Assembly (NCBI RefSeq): GCF_041154485.1
Contig: NZ_AP028670.1
Span: forward strand, 620,001-684,000
DNA length: 64,000 nt
Direction: 5' to 3'
DNA from: Variovorax sp. V93
GTDB lineage: Bacteria > Pseudomonadota > Gammaproteobacteria > Burkholderiales > Burkholderiaceae_C
Within the stretch, counting starts at the first letter, position 1; each line of letters opens with the position of its first letter. Below are positions 16,901-24,153 of this stretch, piece after piece. Under the pieces are notes generated by a model. The model did not search any database and was not told where the DNA came from. It worked only from the letters and a program-made list of their open reading frames with translations. The position numbers and the translations under genes are program-made.

Positions 16901-18764
16901 GCGCCAGGCCGGCGACCAGGCCGAGCGCTTCGCCTACGACCGCAACGGCCGCCTGGTCGAGGCCACCAACGCCAAGGCCAGGCTCCAGTGGTTCTACGAC
17001 CGCGCGGGCAACCTCGTGCGCGAGCACCAGCACTACCTGGACCATGGCCACACGGCGGTCTGGCAGCACGGCTACGACGAGCTCCACCAGCGCGTCGCCA
17101 GCGTCCGCCCCGACGGCCACATCACCCAATGGCTCACCTACGGCTCCGGCCACGTGCACGGCCTGCTCGTGGACGGCCAGGACATCCTGGGCTTCGAGCG
17201 CGACGACCTGCACCGCGAGATCGGCCGCGACCAGGGCAATGGCCTGCACCAGGGCTCGAAGTACGACCCGGCCGGCCGGCTGCTGGAGCAGCAGATCTCG
17301 CAGACGAAACCCGGCGCGATCGAGGCCGTGGGCATCCGCCGCAGCTATGCCTACGACAAGGCCGGCCAGCTGGTGGCCATCGGCGACAGCCGCCGCGGCA
17401 ACCTGAGCTACCGCTACGACCCCGTGGGGCGCCTGCTCGAAGCCCACAGCCGACTGGGCCGCGAGACCTTCGCCTTCGATCCGGCGGGCAACATCGGCAA
17501 CCCTTCCGACACCGGTGCGGACACACAGGCGGCCGGCCGCATCACCACCCGCGTGGCGGTGCGCCTGAACGGCGATGGCCGCAGCATGGCCGGCCGGCTG
17601 ATGGACAACCTGCTCAAGGACTATGCCGGCACCCACTACACGTGGGACGAACGGGGCAACCTGGTCGAGCGCAGCCGCAACGGAGAAAAGACCACCTTCA
17701 CCTGGGACCGCTTCAACCGCATGCGCAGCGCCGAGACCTTCGGTGAGACCACGAGCTTCAGCTACGACGCACTGGGCCGGCGCATCGCCAAGCGAAGCTC
17801 ACACGCGACGACCCTGTTCGGCTGGGACGGCGACACGCTGGCCTTCGAGAGCACGCAGAGCACCGAGGCTCGGCAGGAGCAACAGGCCTGGCGCGGCGAC
17901 AGCGTGCACTATATCCACGAGCCCGGCTCCTTCGTGCCGCTGGTGCAGATCCGGCAAGCGCAGGCCGTTGCGCTGAACCAGACCACCGACGTGAAGGCGC
18001 TGATCGCGGCCAATGGCGGGCGCTACGACATCGAGCAGGATCCGCTATGGAACGGGGAGCAACTCAACACGCCCGACCCGTTCGCGAAGGAAGAGATCGC
18101 GTTCTACCAGTGCGACCACCTGGGCACGCCGCAGGAGCTGACGGACCACGAGGGGCGCATCGCCTGGTCGGCCAGCTACAAGGCCTGGGGGGAAGCCAGG
18201 CAGGCGATCAGCGAGGCGGGACGCAAGGCGGGGTTCAGGAATCCGATCCGGTTCCAGGGGCAGTACTTTGACGAAGAGACGGGGCTGCACTACAACCGGT
18301 ATCGATACTACGATCCCGTGGGTGGGCGATTTATATCCAATGATCCGATTGGATTGCTTGGCGGGATCCACCTTCAGCAATATGCTCCAAATCCCACTGA
18401 ATGGATTGACCCGCTTGGATTAAATCGTACAAGCGGCGCAGGCCGAAAACCGGAGTCATCAAAGCCCAATCAAAACCCCAAATGCTCCGAATGCAGAAGA
18501 CCGTGGGAAGTAAATCGCTACGACAGACTTTGCGATGGTCATGTCCCCGGTGTTGGCAGAGTGAAATATTTCCATGATCCCAAAACCAGGCAGTGGTGGT
18601 CGCCGGATCAAACAGGACATGGTGGAAGTGCCTGGAAAGTTTACAACAGTGATGGTTCTTGGAGAGCTGATGCGGACCGGTATGGCGACTTTATGAGCAA
18701 ACATAAGAGTGAAACCGGAAAGAACGTTGACCTCAAAAATATGAAGTGCAAGGATGTTCAATGA
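13962..18764 (+). CDS. Rhs-family polymorphic toxin, full length (T6SS cargo)
   Basis: 1600 residues. Residues 1-340 form an N-terminal domain with two hydrophobic segments (about 55-80 and 92-110) and no PAAR motif that I can see. The Rhs shell starts at about 341 (DPSCKNC, then GAPLPITWTRTYRS) and continues with many YD repeats (YDxxGRLL/T). The core ends at RYYDPVGGRFISNDPIGL (D1461) and WIDPLGL (1481-1487), the autoproteolysis-type junction. The toxin is about residues 1488-1600 and is encoded by visibly AT-rich DNA. It has a CxxC (1508/1511) with C1524 and H1527, a possible zinc knuckle, and HGGSAWKVY (1553-1561). The latter resembles Ntox21-type/BECR RNase toxins, a tentative likeness. 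The stop overlaps the immunity gene start (ATGA). Confidence 0.9.
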   Translation: MADQAPQNDAQGAQATERERQTAVAPLNTIGEEDIGAGAAKIDKWLRKLTNDYVTLNVLTTFAGSLPVIGNIMALIDAVWDLVEMVTKKAYSDVLQWVSLAINLLGVIPFPPATGAARMSLRPMLHLLKQEIAKSARNVVPNIGEAFIAVLVTHLNDTIAGTLDKFVDEALGYLDDFLQSCAKKVDGIADALIGALQVALGEKPVFATGAAAERNTYDPKTQSTWSRMMAAAAEAAKKSANYVAATTSHYALPDSAKAMIRDTVASLTDLKGAARRQIMRLGDESLQYGIKWMIKILKDALLRRKGKHSANISANNGTQVESKKPGGEQGATSAQVPASGDPSCKNCTNAAAGGAISLATGCESFDHTDFVLGAPLPITWTRTYRSDLAAFDQGSLGARWITPYSTRVDVAKAAKGRRQGQMSLIYHGADGRSHAFPLLAVGQSHRNPIEEITLTRLSERLLAVDFGKPMPAGEAADWRETYELVDTIAAKSGSQGKQHFRLVAQHTNSGAAIGLRYDHVIAATGEQVLSDIVSRQGEAIIAHVGTQPDAQTGLIKALWELKDGRVVRQLAAYTHDGEGDLATAQDENGAGWHYSYSHHLVTRYTDRTGRGMNLQYDGTGADAKAVREWSDDGSFALTLEWDKNIRLTYLTDALGAETWYYYDVLGYTYRIIHPDKREEWFLRDDAKNITRHIHTDGTTDDYVYDANGNLKTHTRADGSSVHYAYDARHRITGILDAEGGAWKRDYDANGNLTEEIDPLGHKTEYAYDPAGRPVRITDAKGGIKTLAYTPDGQLASHTDCSGKTTQWAYDGRGRLARATNALGQATRYRYTEAGETARAAMPADHANHPGQLEEIVHPDNTSEHFAHDAEGRLLAHTDALGRRTSYSYTRAGLVSQRTDAAGHTLKYHWDLLGRLRELHNENGSRYDFRYDPVGRLLEETGFDRKTTQYRYDEASGVLAEVIEAGHSTRLEFDPLGRLSERQAGDQAERFAYDRNGRLVEATNAKARLQWFYDRAGNLVREHQHYLDHGHTAVWQHGYDELHQRVASVRPDGHITQWLTYGSGHVHGLLVDGQDILGFERDDLHREIGRDQGNGLHQGSKYDPAGRLLEQQISQTKPGAIEAVGIRRSYAYDKAGQLVAIGDSRRGNLSYRYDPVGRLLEAHSRLGRETFAFDPAGNIGNPSDTGADTQAAGRITTRVAVRLNGDGRSMAGRLMDNLLKDYAGTHYTWDERGNLVERSRNGEKTTFTWDRFNRMRSAETFGETTSFSYDALGRRIAKRSSHATTLFGWDGDTLAFESTQSTEARQEQQAWRGDSVHYIHEPGSFVPLVQIRQAQAVALNQTTDVKALIAANGGRYDIEQDPLWNGEQLNTPDPFAKEEIAFYQCDHLGTPQELTDHEGRIAWSASYKAWGEARQAISEAGRKAGFRNPIRFQGQYFDEETGLHYNRYRYYDPVGGRFISNDPIGLLGGIHLQQYAPNPTEWIDPLGLNRTSGAGRKPESSKPNQNPKCSECRRPWEVNRYDRLCDGHVPGVGRVKYFHDPKTRQWWSPDQTGHGGSAWKVYNSDGSWRADADRYGDFMSKHKSETGKNVDLKNMKCKDVQ
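16679..17857 (+). repeat. Rhs core repeat A, copy 1 (in full-length rhs)
   Basis: 1179 bp that recur, identical wherever I compared them, at 20521-21699. The stretch encodes YD-repeat shell, from YHWDLLGRLRELHNENG to FESTQS. The protein translations of the two copies are the same residue for residue. Such identity in an otherwise diverging family points to recent duplication or gene conversion. Confidence 0.92.
17883..18304 (+). repeat. Rhs tip repeat B, copy 1 (end of core, before the toxin)
   Basis: 422 bp, nearly identical to 19246-19667 with only scattered third-position differences. It covers QAWRGDSVHYIHEPG through HYNRYRYYD, the last conserved core before the variable toxin. Both copies are in the same reading frame relative to their toxins, so exchange across this repeat would keep the frame open. 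Confidence 0.92.
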
Positions 18765-19159
18765 TTGAGTCTGCAGAAGAATTCGCAAGACTGAGATTAA
18801 GCTCTACAAAAGAAGAATATGACCGCGCCGCTCACGAAGAGGCACCAGTTGAGGTTTGGATCGATGTAATAGAAAATTACCCCGAACTCAGGCAATGGGT
18901 TGCACACAATAAAACCATTCCTCTTGAAATACTTGAATACTTGGTCAAAAATCATCCCGAAGTAAATTCATTTGTGGCAGACAAAAGAAAGTTATCTCCG
19001 GAGTTGTTTGATATATTGTCTAGAGATGAAAATTATCTTGTTCGCGAAAGAATTGCAATTAATGCAAAAACCCCTATCCACATACTAGAGAGACTTTCAA
19101 AGGATTTTGCAGAAGATGTAGCACAAGCAGCACGCTACAATTTAAAAAATAAAAAATAG
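18761..19159 (+). CDS. Putative immunity protein to the Rhs toxin, LRV/HEAT-like repeats
   Basis: 132 residues from the ATG at 18761, which overlaps the rhs stop by 4 bp and has AAGGA about 7 bp upstream. The DNA is strongly AT-rich. The protein seems built of about four helical units of 24-26 residues (starting near 26, 50, 77 and 101) of the type N-x-x-TP-x-x-IL-x-x-L-x-x-D-x-x-x-xVR-x-x-(I/V)A, a leucine-rich-repeat-variant pattern. There is no signal peptide, so it is cytoplasmic, as expected for an immunity protein against a nuclease. The role is inferred from position only. Confidence 0.75.
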   Translation: MIESAEEFARLRLSSTKEEYDRAAHEEAPVEVWIDVIENYPELRQWVAHNKTIPLEILEYLVKNHPEVNSFVADKRKLSPELFDILSRDENYLVRERIAINAKTPIHILERLSKDFAEDVAQAARYNLKNKK

Positions 19160-19186
19160 TTTCGAATTTAAATCTGAATGTAATAC

Positions 19187-19266
19187 TACGGCGCGCTGCG
19201 CCGGCGCATCGCCAAGCGATCCGAGCACGACGTCACCAGGAGCTGCAGGCCTGGCGCGGCGACAGC
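19187..19266 (+). pseudogene. Frameshifted remnant of Rhs core
   Basis: Just after the AT-rich immunity gene, GC-rich DNA resumes with a stretch matching the Rhs core (reads LRRRIAKRS, compare LGRRIAKRSS in the full-length gene). It is in a different frame from the following Rhs tip and has an internal deletion. It marks the left edge of the second, displaced Rhs tip cassette. Confidence 0.7.
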
Positions 19267-19667
19267 GTGCACTACATCCACGAGCCCGGCTCCTTCGTGC
19301 CGCTGGTGCAGATCCGGCAAGCGCAGGCCGTTGCGCTGAACCAGACCACCGACGTGAAGGCGCTGATCGCGGCCAATGGCGGGCGCTACGACATCGAGCA
19401 GGATCCGCTATGGAACGGGGAGCAACTCAACACGCCCGACCCGTTCGCGAAGGAAGAGATCGCGTTCTACCAGTGCGACCACCTGGGCACGCCGCAGGAG
19501 CTGACGGACCACGAGGGGCGCATCGCCTGGTCGGCCAGCTACAAGGCCTGGGGGGAGGCCAAGCAGGCGATCAGCGAGGCGGGACGCAGGGCCGGGTTCA
19601 GGAATCCGATCCGCTTCCAGGGGCAGTACTTTGACGACGAGACGGGGCTGCACTACAACCGGTATCG
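19246..19667 (+). repeat. Rhs tip repeat B, copy 2 (displaced tip)
   Basis: Partner of 17883-18304, offset 1363 bp. It precedes a different toxin. Past 19667 the two copies diverge quickly (FISNDPIGLLGG versus FVSKDPIKLLGG), then share only the WIDPxGL signature. Confidence 0.92.
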
Positions 19668-20163
19668 GTATTACGACCCGGTGAGTGGGAGGTTTGTATC
19701 GAAGGATCCAATCAAGTTGCTGGGAGGCTTGAACCTTCAGTTGTATGCGCCGAGTCCGACAGAGTGGATCGATCCGTGGGGGCTTGCAAGCTGCTCGCTT
19801 TACAGATCGATGAAAACGGGAGCAGATGGATTGCCACTACCTGAACCTACTGCAAGAGGCTTGGGGGCGCGTATTCCAGGCGATCTATCTGCCGATGAGC
19901 ACGGAAACGTTCATCCCAACACCGGTGGTATATCAGTCGCTCCGCATACGCCGGGGAATCTGCCTAGCCATCGCCGGCCAGCAAGTCTTGGAGGAACAGG
20001 CAAAGACGAGGTGTGGGGCATCAACTCAGAAAATCTTGGGCCGGACTTGCGGTATGTGCAGGACTGCCCAACGCACGGAACTATTCAGCCCAGCCGCACG
20101 ATGCCAGCCGGCGAATACCAAGCCGCCCTAGAGCGAACGAAGACAAGATGGAGAAAGCCATGA
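19267..20163 (+). CDS. Displaced Rhs C-terminal tip with a second toxin domain (Tse2-like candidate)
   Basis: 298 residues if read from the GTG at 19267; the true start is uncertain and the piece may be silent. Residues 1-173 repeat the end of the Rhs core, closing with WIDPWGL (167-173). The toxin (174-298) reads LYRSMKTGADGLP, NTGGISVAP, LPSHRRPASLGGTGKDEVW and ends EYQAALERTKTRW. The LYR near the start and TGGxSV later resemble the Tse2-type toxins with an ADP-ribosyltransferase-like fold; this is recall, not a search. There is no N-terminal delivery domain. The stop overlaps the next gene's ATG (ATGA), as in the first pair. Confidence 0.75.
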   Translation: MHYIHEPGSFVPLVQIRQAQAVALNQTTDVKALIAANGGRYDIEQDPLWNGEQLNTPDPFAKEEIAFYQCDHLGTPQELTDHEGRIAWSASYKAWGEAKQAISEAGRRAGFRNPIRFQGQYFDDETGLHYNRYRYYDPVSGRFVSKDPIKLLGGLNLQLYAPSPTEWIDPWGLASCSLYRSMKTGADGLPLPEPTARGLGARIPGDLSADEHGNVHPNTGGISVAPHTPGNLPSHRRPASLGGTGKDEVWGINSENLGPDLRYVQDCPTHGTIQPSRTMPAGEYQAALERTKTRWRKP

Positions 20164-20411
20164 CACACGATGCATTCCCCTCCCAGGAAATTCAAAAAGA
20201 AGTTGCATGTCAACTAGAGAGAGGCGCCGACTTCATGCAACTCCACGGGCTGCTCAGTCAGTACAAGAAAAAGGGACTAACCGCAGACGAGGTTGCACAC
20301 GAGCTAGAACAACTTAGGAACTCTGTGACCGTCGAATCCAGAGAGGACGCAATACTCGAGCTATTGGACATAGTTCGTGGGTTTTGCTCGCCCAGTCTAA
20401 AAATTTGGTGA
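20160..20411 (+). CDS. Putative immunity protein to the second Rhs toxin
   Basis: 83 residues from the ATG at 20160 that overlaps the displaced toxin's stop. An open frame extends upstream inside the toxin gene but is a shadow. The protein is small, acidic and probably helical, with QLERGADFMQLHGLLSQYKKKG and a C-terminal DIVRGFCSP and LKIW. It resembles a family of short hypothetical proteins I associate with Tse2-like toxins; no name is certain. AT-richer than flanking DNA. Confidence 0.65.
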   Translation: MTHDAFPSQEIQKEVACQLERGADFMQLHGLLSQYKKKGLTADEVAHELEQLRNSVTVESREDAILELLDIVRGFCSPSLKIW

Positions 20412-20520
20412 AGCACGGTTGTCAAATATTTAGACGGTTGATGACTAGATGTGATGTTTCCGATGGTGTCGACGGCGAAGTACTCCGCTAGATCGCTGTG
20501 ATCGATTTGGAATCAAACGC
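20412..20520. other. Short AT-rich spacer between Rhs cassettes
   Basis: About 110 bp with no ORF of note, AT-rich like the immunity gene before it. It ends abruptly at GTACCACTGG, where exact homology to the full-length rhs begins, and so marks a recombination joint. Confidence 0.6.
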
Positions 20521-21699
20521 GTACCACTGGGACCTGCTGGGGCGCCTGCGCGAACTGCACAACGAGAACGGCAGCCGCTACGACTTCCGCTACGACCCGG
20601 TCGGCAGGCTGCTCGAGGAAACCGGCTTCGACCGCAAGACCACCCAGTACCGCTACGACGAAGCCAGCGGCGTGCTGGCCGAGGTCATCGAGGCCGGCCA
20701 CAGCACCCGGCTCGAATTCGATCCCCTGGGCCGCCTGAGCGAGCGCCAGGCCGGCGACCAGGCCGAGCGCTTCGCCTACGACCGCAACGGCCGCCTGGTC
20801 GAGGCCACCAACGCCAAGGCCAGGCTCCAGTGGTTCTACGACCGCGCGGGCAACCTCGTGCGCGAGCACCAGCACTACCTGGACCATGGCCACACGGCGG
20901 TCTGGCAGCACGGCTACGACGAGCTCCACCAGCGCGTCGCCAGCGTCCGCCCCGACGGCCACATCACCCAATGGCTCACCTACGGCTCCGGCCACGTGCA
21001 CGGCCTGCTCGTGGACGGCCAGGACATCCTGGGCTTCGAGCGCGACGACCTGCACCGCGAGATCGGCCGCGACCAGGGCAATGGCCTGCACCAGGGCTCG
21101 AAGTACGACCCGGCCGGCCGGCTGCTGGAGCAGCAGATCTCGCAGACGAAACCCGGCGCGATCGAGGCCGTGGGCATCCGCCGCAGCTATGCCTACGACA
21201 AGGCCGGCCAGCTGGTGGCCATCGGCGACAGCCGCCGCGGCAACCTGAGCTACCGCTACGACCCCGTGGGGCGCCTGCTCGAAGCCCACAGCCGACTGGG
21301 CCGCGAGACCTTCGCCTTCGATCCGGCGGGCAACATCGGCAACCCTTCCGACACCGGTGCGGACACACAGGCGGCCGGCCGCATCACCACCCGCGTGGCG
21401 GTGCGCCTGAACGGCGATGGCCGCAGCATGGCCGGCCGGCTGATGGACAACCTGCTCAAGGACTATGCCGGCACCCACTACACGTGGGACGAACGGGGCA
21501 ACCTGGTCGAGCGCAGCCGCAACGGAGAAAAGACCACCTTCACCTGGGACCGCTTCAACCGCATGCGCAGCGCCGAGACCTTCGGTGAGACCACGAGCTT
21601 CAGCTACGACGCACTGGGCCGGCGCATCGCCAAGCGAAGCTCACACGCGACGACCCTGTTCGGCTGGGACGGCGACACGCTGGCCTTCGAGAGCACGCA
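20521..21699 (+). repeat. Rhs core repeat A, copy 2 (truncated rhs)
   Basis: 1179-bp partner of 16679-17857, offset 3842 bp. Identity stops at the STQS codons (GCACGCAG versus GCACGCAA), after which the two copies differ at several positions per codon row. Confidence 0.92.
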
Positions 21700-21799
21700 A
21701 AGCATCGAGGGCCGCCAGGAATACCTGGGACGCGGCGACAGCCTGCACTACATCCACGAGCTCGGCGCCTTCGCGCCGCCGGTGCAGATCCGGCCAGTT
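20521..21799 (+). pseudogene. Truncated third Rhs core, no delivery domain and no toxin
   Basis: Contains repeat A and then a diverged form of the core end (QSIEGRQEYLGRGDSLHYIHELGAF, shown in pieces: SIEGRQEYLGRG, SLHYIHELG). Homology ends near VQIR at about 21799, 14 bp before the stop of the opposing CusF-like gene. The open frame continues into antisense of that gene and is not meaningful there. It has no RBS and no N-terminal part, so it is probably a non-expressed donor or debris from an earlier rhs. Confidence 0.8.
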
Positions 21800-21813
21800 G
21801 CGTTACGCCAGCT

Positions 21814-22107
21814 TCAGCGCGCAGGCTCGATGTGCGTCACAACAATCTTCCCGTCCATCTTCCCCGCATCAAAGCGCACCTTGTCCCCCGCCTGGAACTT
21901 GTCCAGCACGGTCTCGTCGCTCACCCCGAAGACCATGGTCATGCCGGGCATGTCCAGGCTCTTGAGCGGGCCGTGCTTGATCGTGAGTTTCTTGTTGTCC
22001 TTGTCCACCTTGCGGATCTCGCCGTCGGCAAGTTCCGCGGCGGAGACTGTGAAGGCCAATGCGGCCAGCGCCGCCATGAGTGAAATGCGAATCTTCGACA
22101 TGGTCAT
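21814..22107 (-). CDS. CusF-like periplasmic copper-binding protein
   Basis: 97 residues with a signal peptide to about 24 (LAFTVSAAE). The CusF-type OB-fold motif is present: IKHGPLKSLDMPGMTMVF, with the His and the two Met that bind Cu(I) in CusF. The tryptophan that caps the site in E. coli CusF is not evident at the same place. The SD AGGAG precedes two close ATGs; I used the first. It is the last gene of the copper operon and probably hands Cu(I) to an efflux system. Confidence 0.85.
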   Translation of the reverse strand: MTMSKIRISLMAALAALAFTVSAAELADGEIRKVDKDNKKLTIKHGPLKSLDMPGMTMVFGVSDETVLDKFQAGDKVRFDAGKMDGKIVVTHIEPAR

Positions 22108-22131
22108 GTCTCTCCTGGAGGTTGGGGTTTC

Positions 22132-22644
22132 TTACTTGGCGGCAGCGGTCTTGGCCACGGTGACGGCGCCCTTCATGCCGGCGTCGTAGTGGCCCGGCTG
22201 CAGGCATGCGAAGTCGACCTTGCCGGCCTTGGTGAACTGCCACACGATCTCGCCGCTCTTGCCCGCGGCCAGGGTCACCATGTTGGGCTCGGCATGTTCC
22301 ATCTCGGGGTTCTTCTTCATGGCTTCGTAGTGCTCCTTGAGTTCCTTCTCGGTGCCGAGCACGAGCTCATGCTTCAGCTGGCCCGAGTTCTTGACGACGA
22401 AGCGCACGGTCTCGCCCTGCTTCACATTGATGTCGGCGGGCGTGAAGCGCATGCCGTCGGTCATGTCGACGTTGATGGTTCGCGTGGCCTTGGCGTCCAC
22501 GCCGGGTTGGCCGATGGCCGCTTCGGCGTCGCCGTGGCCGTGGCCATGGCCCCCGGCGTGGTTGCCGGCAGCGGAGGCGCCTGCGGCCGCCAGGGCGGTG
22601 AGCGCGGCGAAGGCGGTGCTGCGGAGGATGTTGTTGTGCTTCAT
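22132..22644 (-). CDS. Periplasmic cupredoxin-like copper protein
   Basis: 170 residues from the ATG at 22644 (MKHNNILRSTAFAAL), a Sec signal to about 26. After it comes a His/Gly-rich stretch (HAGGHGHGHGDAE). The cupredoxin fold follows: VKQGETVRFVVKNSGQLKHELVLG with a first His, then a His/Met-rich insert (HYEAMKKNPEMEHAEPNMV). It closes with FACLQPGHYDAGM, the Cys-x4-His-x4-Met type-1 copper loop. It is probably an electron or copper carrier for the neighbouring multicopper oxidase. Confidence 0.88.
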   Translation of the reverse strand: MKHNNILRSTAFAALTALAAAGASAAGNHAGGHGHGHGDAEAAIGQPGVDAKATRTINVDMTDGMRFTPADINVKQGETVRFVVKNSGQLKHELVLGTEKELKEHYEAMKKNPEMEHAEPNMVTLAAGKSGEIVWQFTKAGKVDFACLQPGHYDAGMKGAVTVAKTAAAK

Positions 22645-22702
22645 GGTTGGATTCCTTCTGAAGGTTGGAGGTTGGAAGAAGAGAGAAAGGAGAAATGAAA
22701 AA

Positions 22703-24118
22703 TCAGTGGCCGGTGTGGCCGCTGCCGGGCTTGCGGATCTGGACTTCGATGTTCTTGGCAGGCATGTTCTGCGCGGGCATCGCGGCCGCACCGGCATCGC
22801 GCCGGCGCGAGGTCTCCGGTGGCGGGCCGTCGAGCTCGTAGGCCACGGTGCCCTTGGGATGCTTGAACCAGCCGGGGTTGCTGTAGTCGCCGGGCTTCTG
22901 GTTCCTGCGCACCTTGACCACGCTGAACATGCCGCCCATCTCGACCGAGCCGAACGGCCCTTCGCCGGTCATCATTCGCGCGGTGTTGTCGGGAATGGGC
23001 ATCTCCATCTCGCCCATGTCGGCCATGCCGCGCTCGCCCATCACCATGTAGTCGGGCACCAGGTTCGTGATCTGCCTGGCGACGTCCTTGTGGTCCAGGC
23101 CGATGAGGGTGGGCACGTCGTGGCCCATCGCGTTCATGGTGTGGTGGCTCTTGTGGCAGTGGAAGGCCCAGTCGCCCTCCTCGTCGGCCAGGAACTCGAT
23201 CTGGCGCATCTGACCGACGGCCACGTCGGTGGTCACTTCGTACTGGCGCGTGCTCTTGGGGGTCGGCCCGCCATCGGTGCCGGTGACGAGGAACTCGTGC
23301 CCGTGCAGGTGCATCGGGTGGTTGGTCATCGTGAGGTTGCCGATGCGGATGCGCACCTTGTCGTTGAGCCGCACGTTGAGCGAGTCGATGCCGGGGAAGA
23401 TCCGGCTGTTCCAGGACCACAGGTTGAAGTCCAGCATCGTCATGATCTTGGGCGTGGCGCTGCCGGGCTCGACGTCGTAGGCGTTGAGCAGGAACACGAA
23501 GTCGCGGTCGACCTTCTCGATCAGCGGATGCTCGGCCTTGGGGTGCGTCACCCAGAAGCCCATCATGCCCATGGCCATCTGCGTCATCTCGTCGGCATGC
23601 GGGTGGTACATGAAGGTGCCGGGCCGGCGCGCGACGAACTCGTAGACGAAGGTCTTGCCCGGGCGGATCGCCGGCTGGGTCAGGCCGGTGACACCGTCCA
23701 TGCCGTTGGGCAGGCGCTGGCCGTGCCAGTGCACGCTGGTGTGCTCGGGCAGCTTGTTGGTCACGAAGATGCGCACCCGGTCGCCTTCGACCACCTCGAT
23801 GGTCGGGCCGGGCGACTGGCCGTTGTAGCCCCACAGGTTGGCCTTGAAGCCGGGGGCCATCTCGCGCACCACGGGCTCGGCCACCAGGTGGAATTCCTTC
23901 ACGCCGTTGTTCATGCGCCAGGGCAGCGTCCAGCCGTTGAGCGTGACCACGGGGTTGTAGGGCCGTCCGCTGGATGGCATGAGCGGCGGCATGGTGTTGG
24001 GCGTGGTCTGGGTCACGGGCTCGGGCAGCGCGGCCATCGCCACCTTGCTCACGCTCGCGGCCGCGAGGGCGCCGGTGATGGCACCGGCGCCGCCGAGGAA
24101 ATTGCGTCTGTTTGTCAT
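22703..24118 (-). CDS. Multicopper oxidase, Tat-exported (copper tolerance)
   Basis: 471 residues from the ATG at 24118. The twin-arginine signal TNRRNFLGGAG directs folded export. Copper sites are complete: HWHGQRLPNGMDG, YHPHADEMTQMAMGM, MHLHGHEF and the final HCHKSHHTMNAMGHDVP, carrying the type 1/2/3 ligands. Extra Met residues (MVMGERGMADMGEMEMP, in part) suggest cuprous-oxidase activity. It lies 35 bp downstream of the TolC-like gene; an in-frame TTG at 24157 would overlap that stop but was judged less likely. It oxidises periplasmic Cu(I). Confidence 0.9.
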   Translation of the reverse strand: MTNRRNFLGGAGAITGALAAASVSKVAMAALPEPVTQTTPNTMPPLMPSSGRPYNPVVTLNGWTLPWRMNNGVKEFHLVAEPVVREMAPGFKANLWGYNGQSPGPTIEVVEGDRVRIFVTNKLPEHTSVHWHGQRLPNGMDGVTGLTQPAIRPGKTFVYEFVARRPGTFMYHPHADEMTQMAMGMMGFWVTHPKAEHPLIEKVDRDFVFLLNAYDVEPGSATPKIMTMLDFNLWSWNSRIFPGIDSLNVRLNDKVRIRIGNLTMTNHPMHLHGHEFLVTGTDGGPTPKSTRQYEVTTDVAVGQMRQIEFLADEEGDWAFHCHKSHHTMNAMGHDVPTLIGLDHKDVARQITNLVPDYMVMGERGMADMGEMEMPIPDNTARMMTGEGPFGSVEMGGMFSVVKVRRNQKPGDYSNPGWFKHPKGTVAYELDGPPPETSRRRDAGAAAMPAQNMPAKNIEVQIRKPGSGHTGH

Positions 24119-24153
24119 GTCGTTCGAATCGTTGGTGAGTGCGGGTGGCGCAT

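Noticed and set aside
13599..17636. Minus-strand open frame of about 1345 codons opposite vgrG/rhs
   Set aside because: It is a mirror of GC-rich codon usage in the Rhs gene, has repetitive Val/Ala/Gly composition and no family likeness, and it recurs opposite the duplicated core.
16679..21699. Rhs repeats as an insertion sequence or composite transposon
   Set aside because: Neither repeat has terminal inverted repeats, target duplications or a transposase; both are internal Rhs coding sequence.
20498..22189. 563-residue intact Rhs variant
   Set aside because: Only the part to about 21799 matches Rhs; the rest is antisense to the CusF-like gene, and there is no N-terminal domain or start signal.
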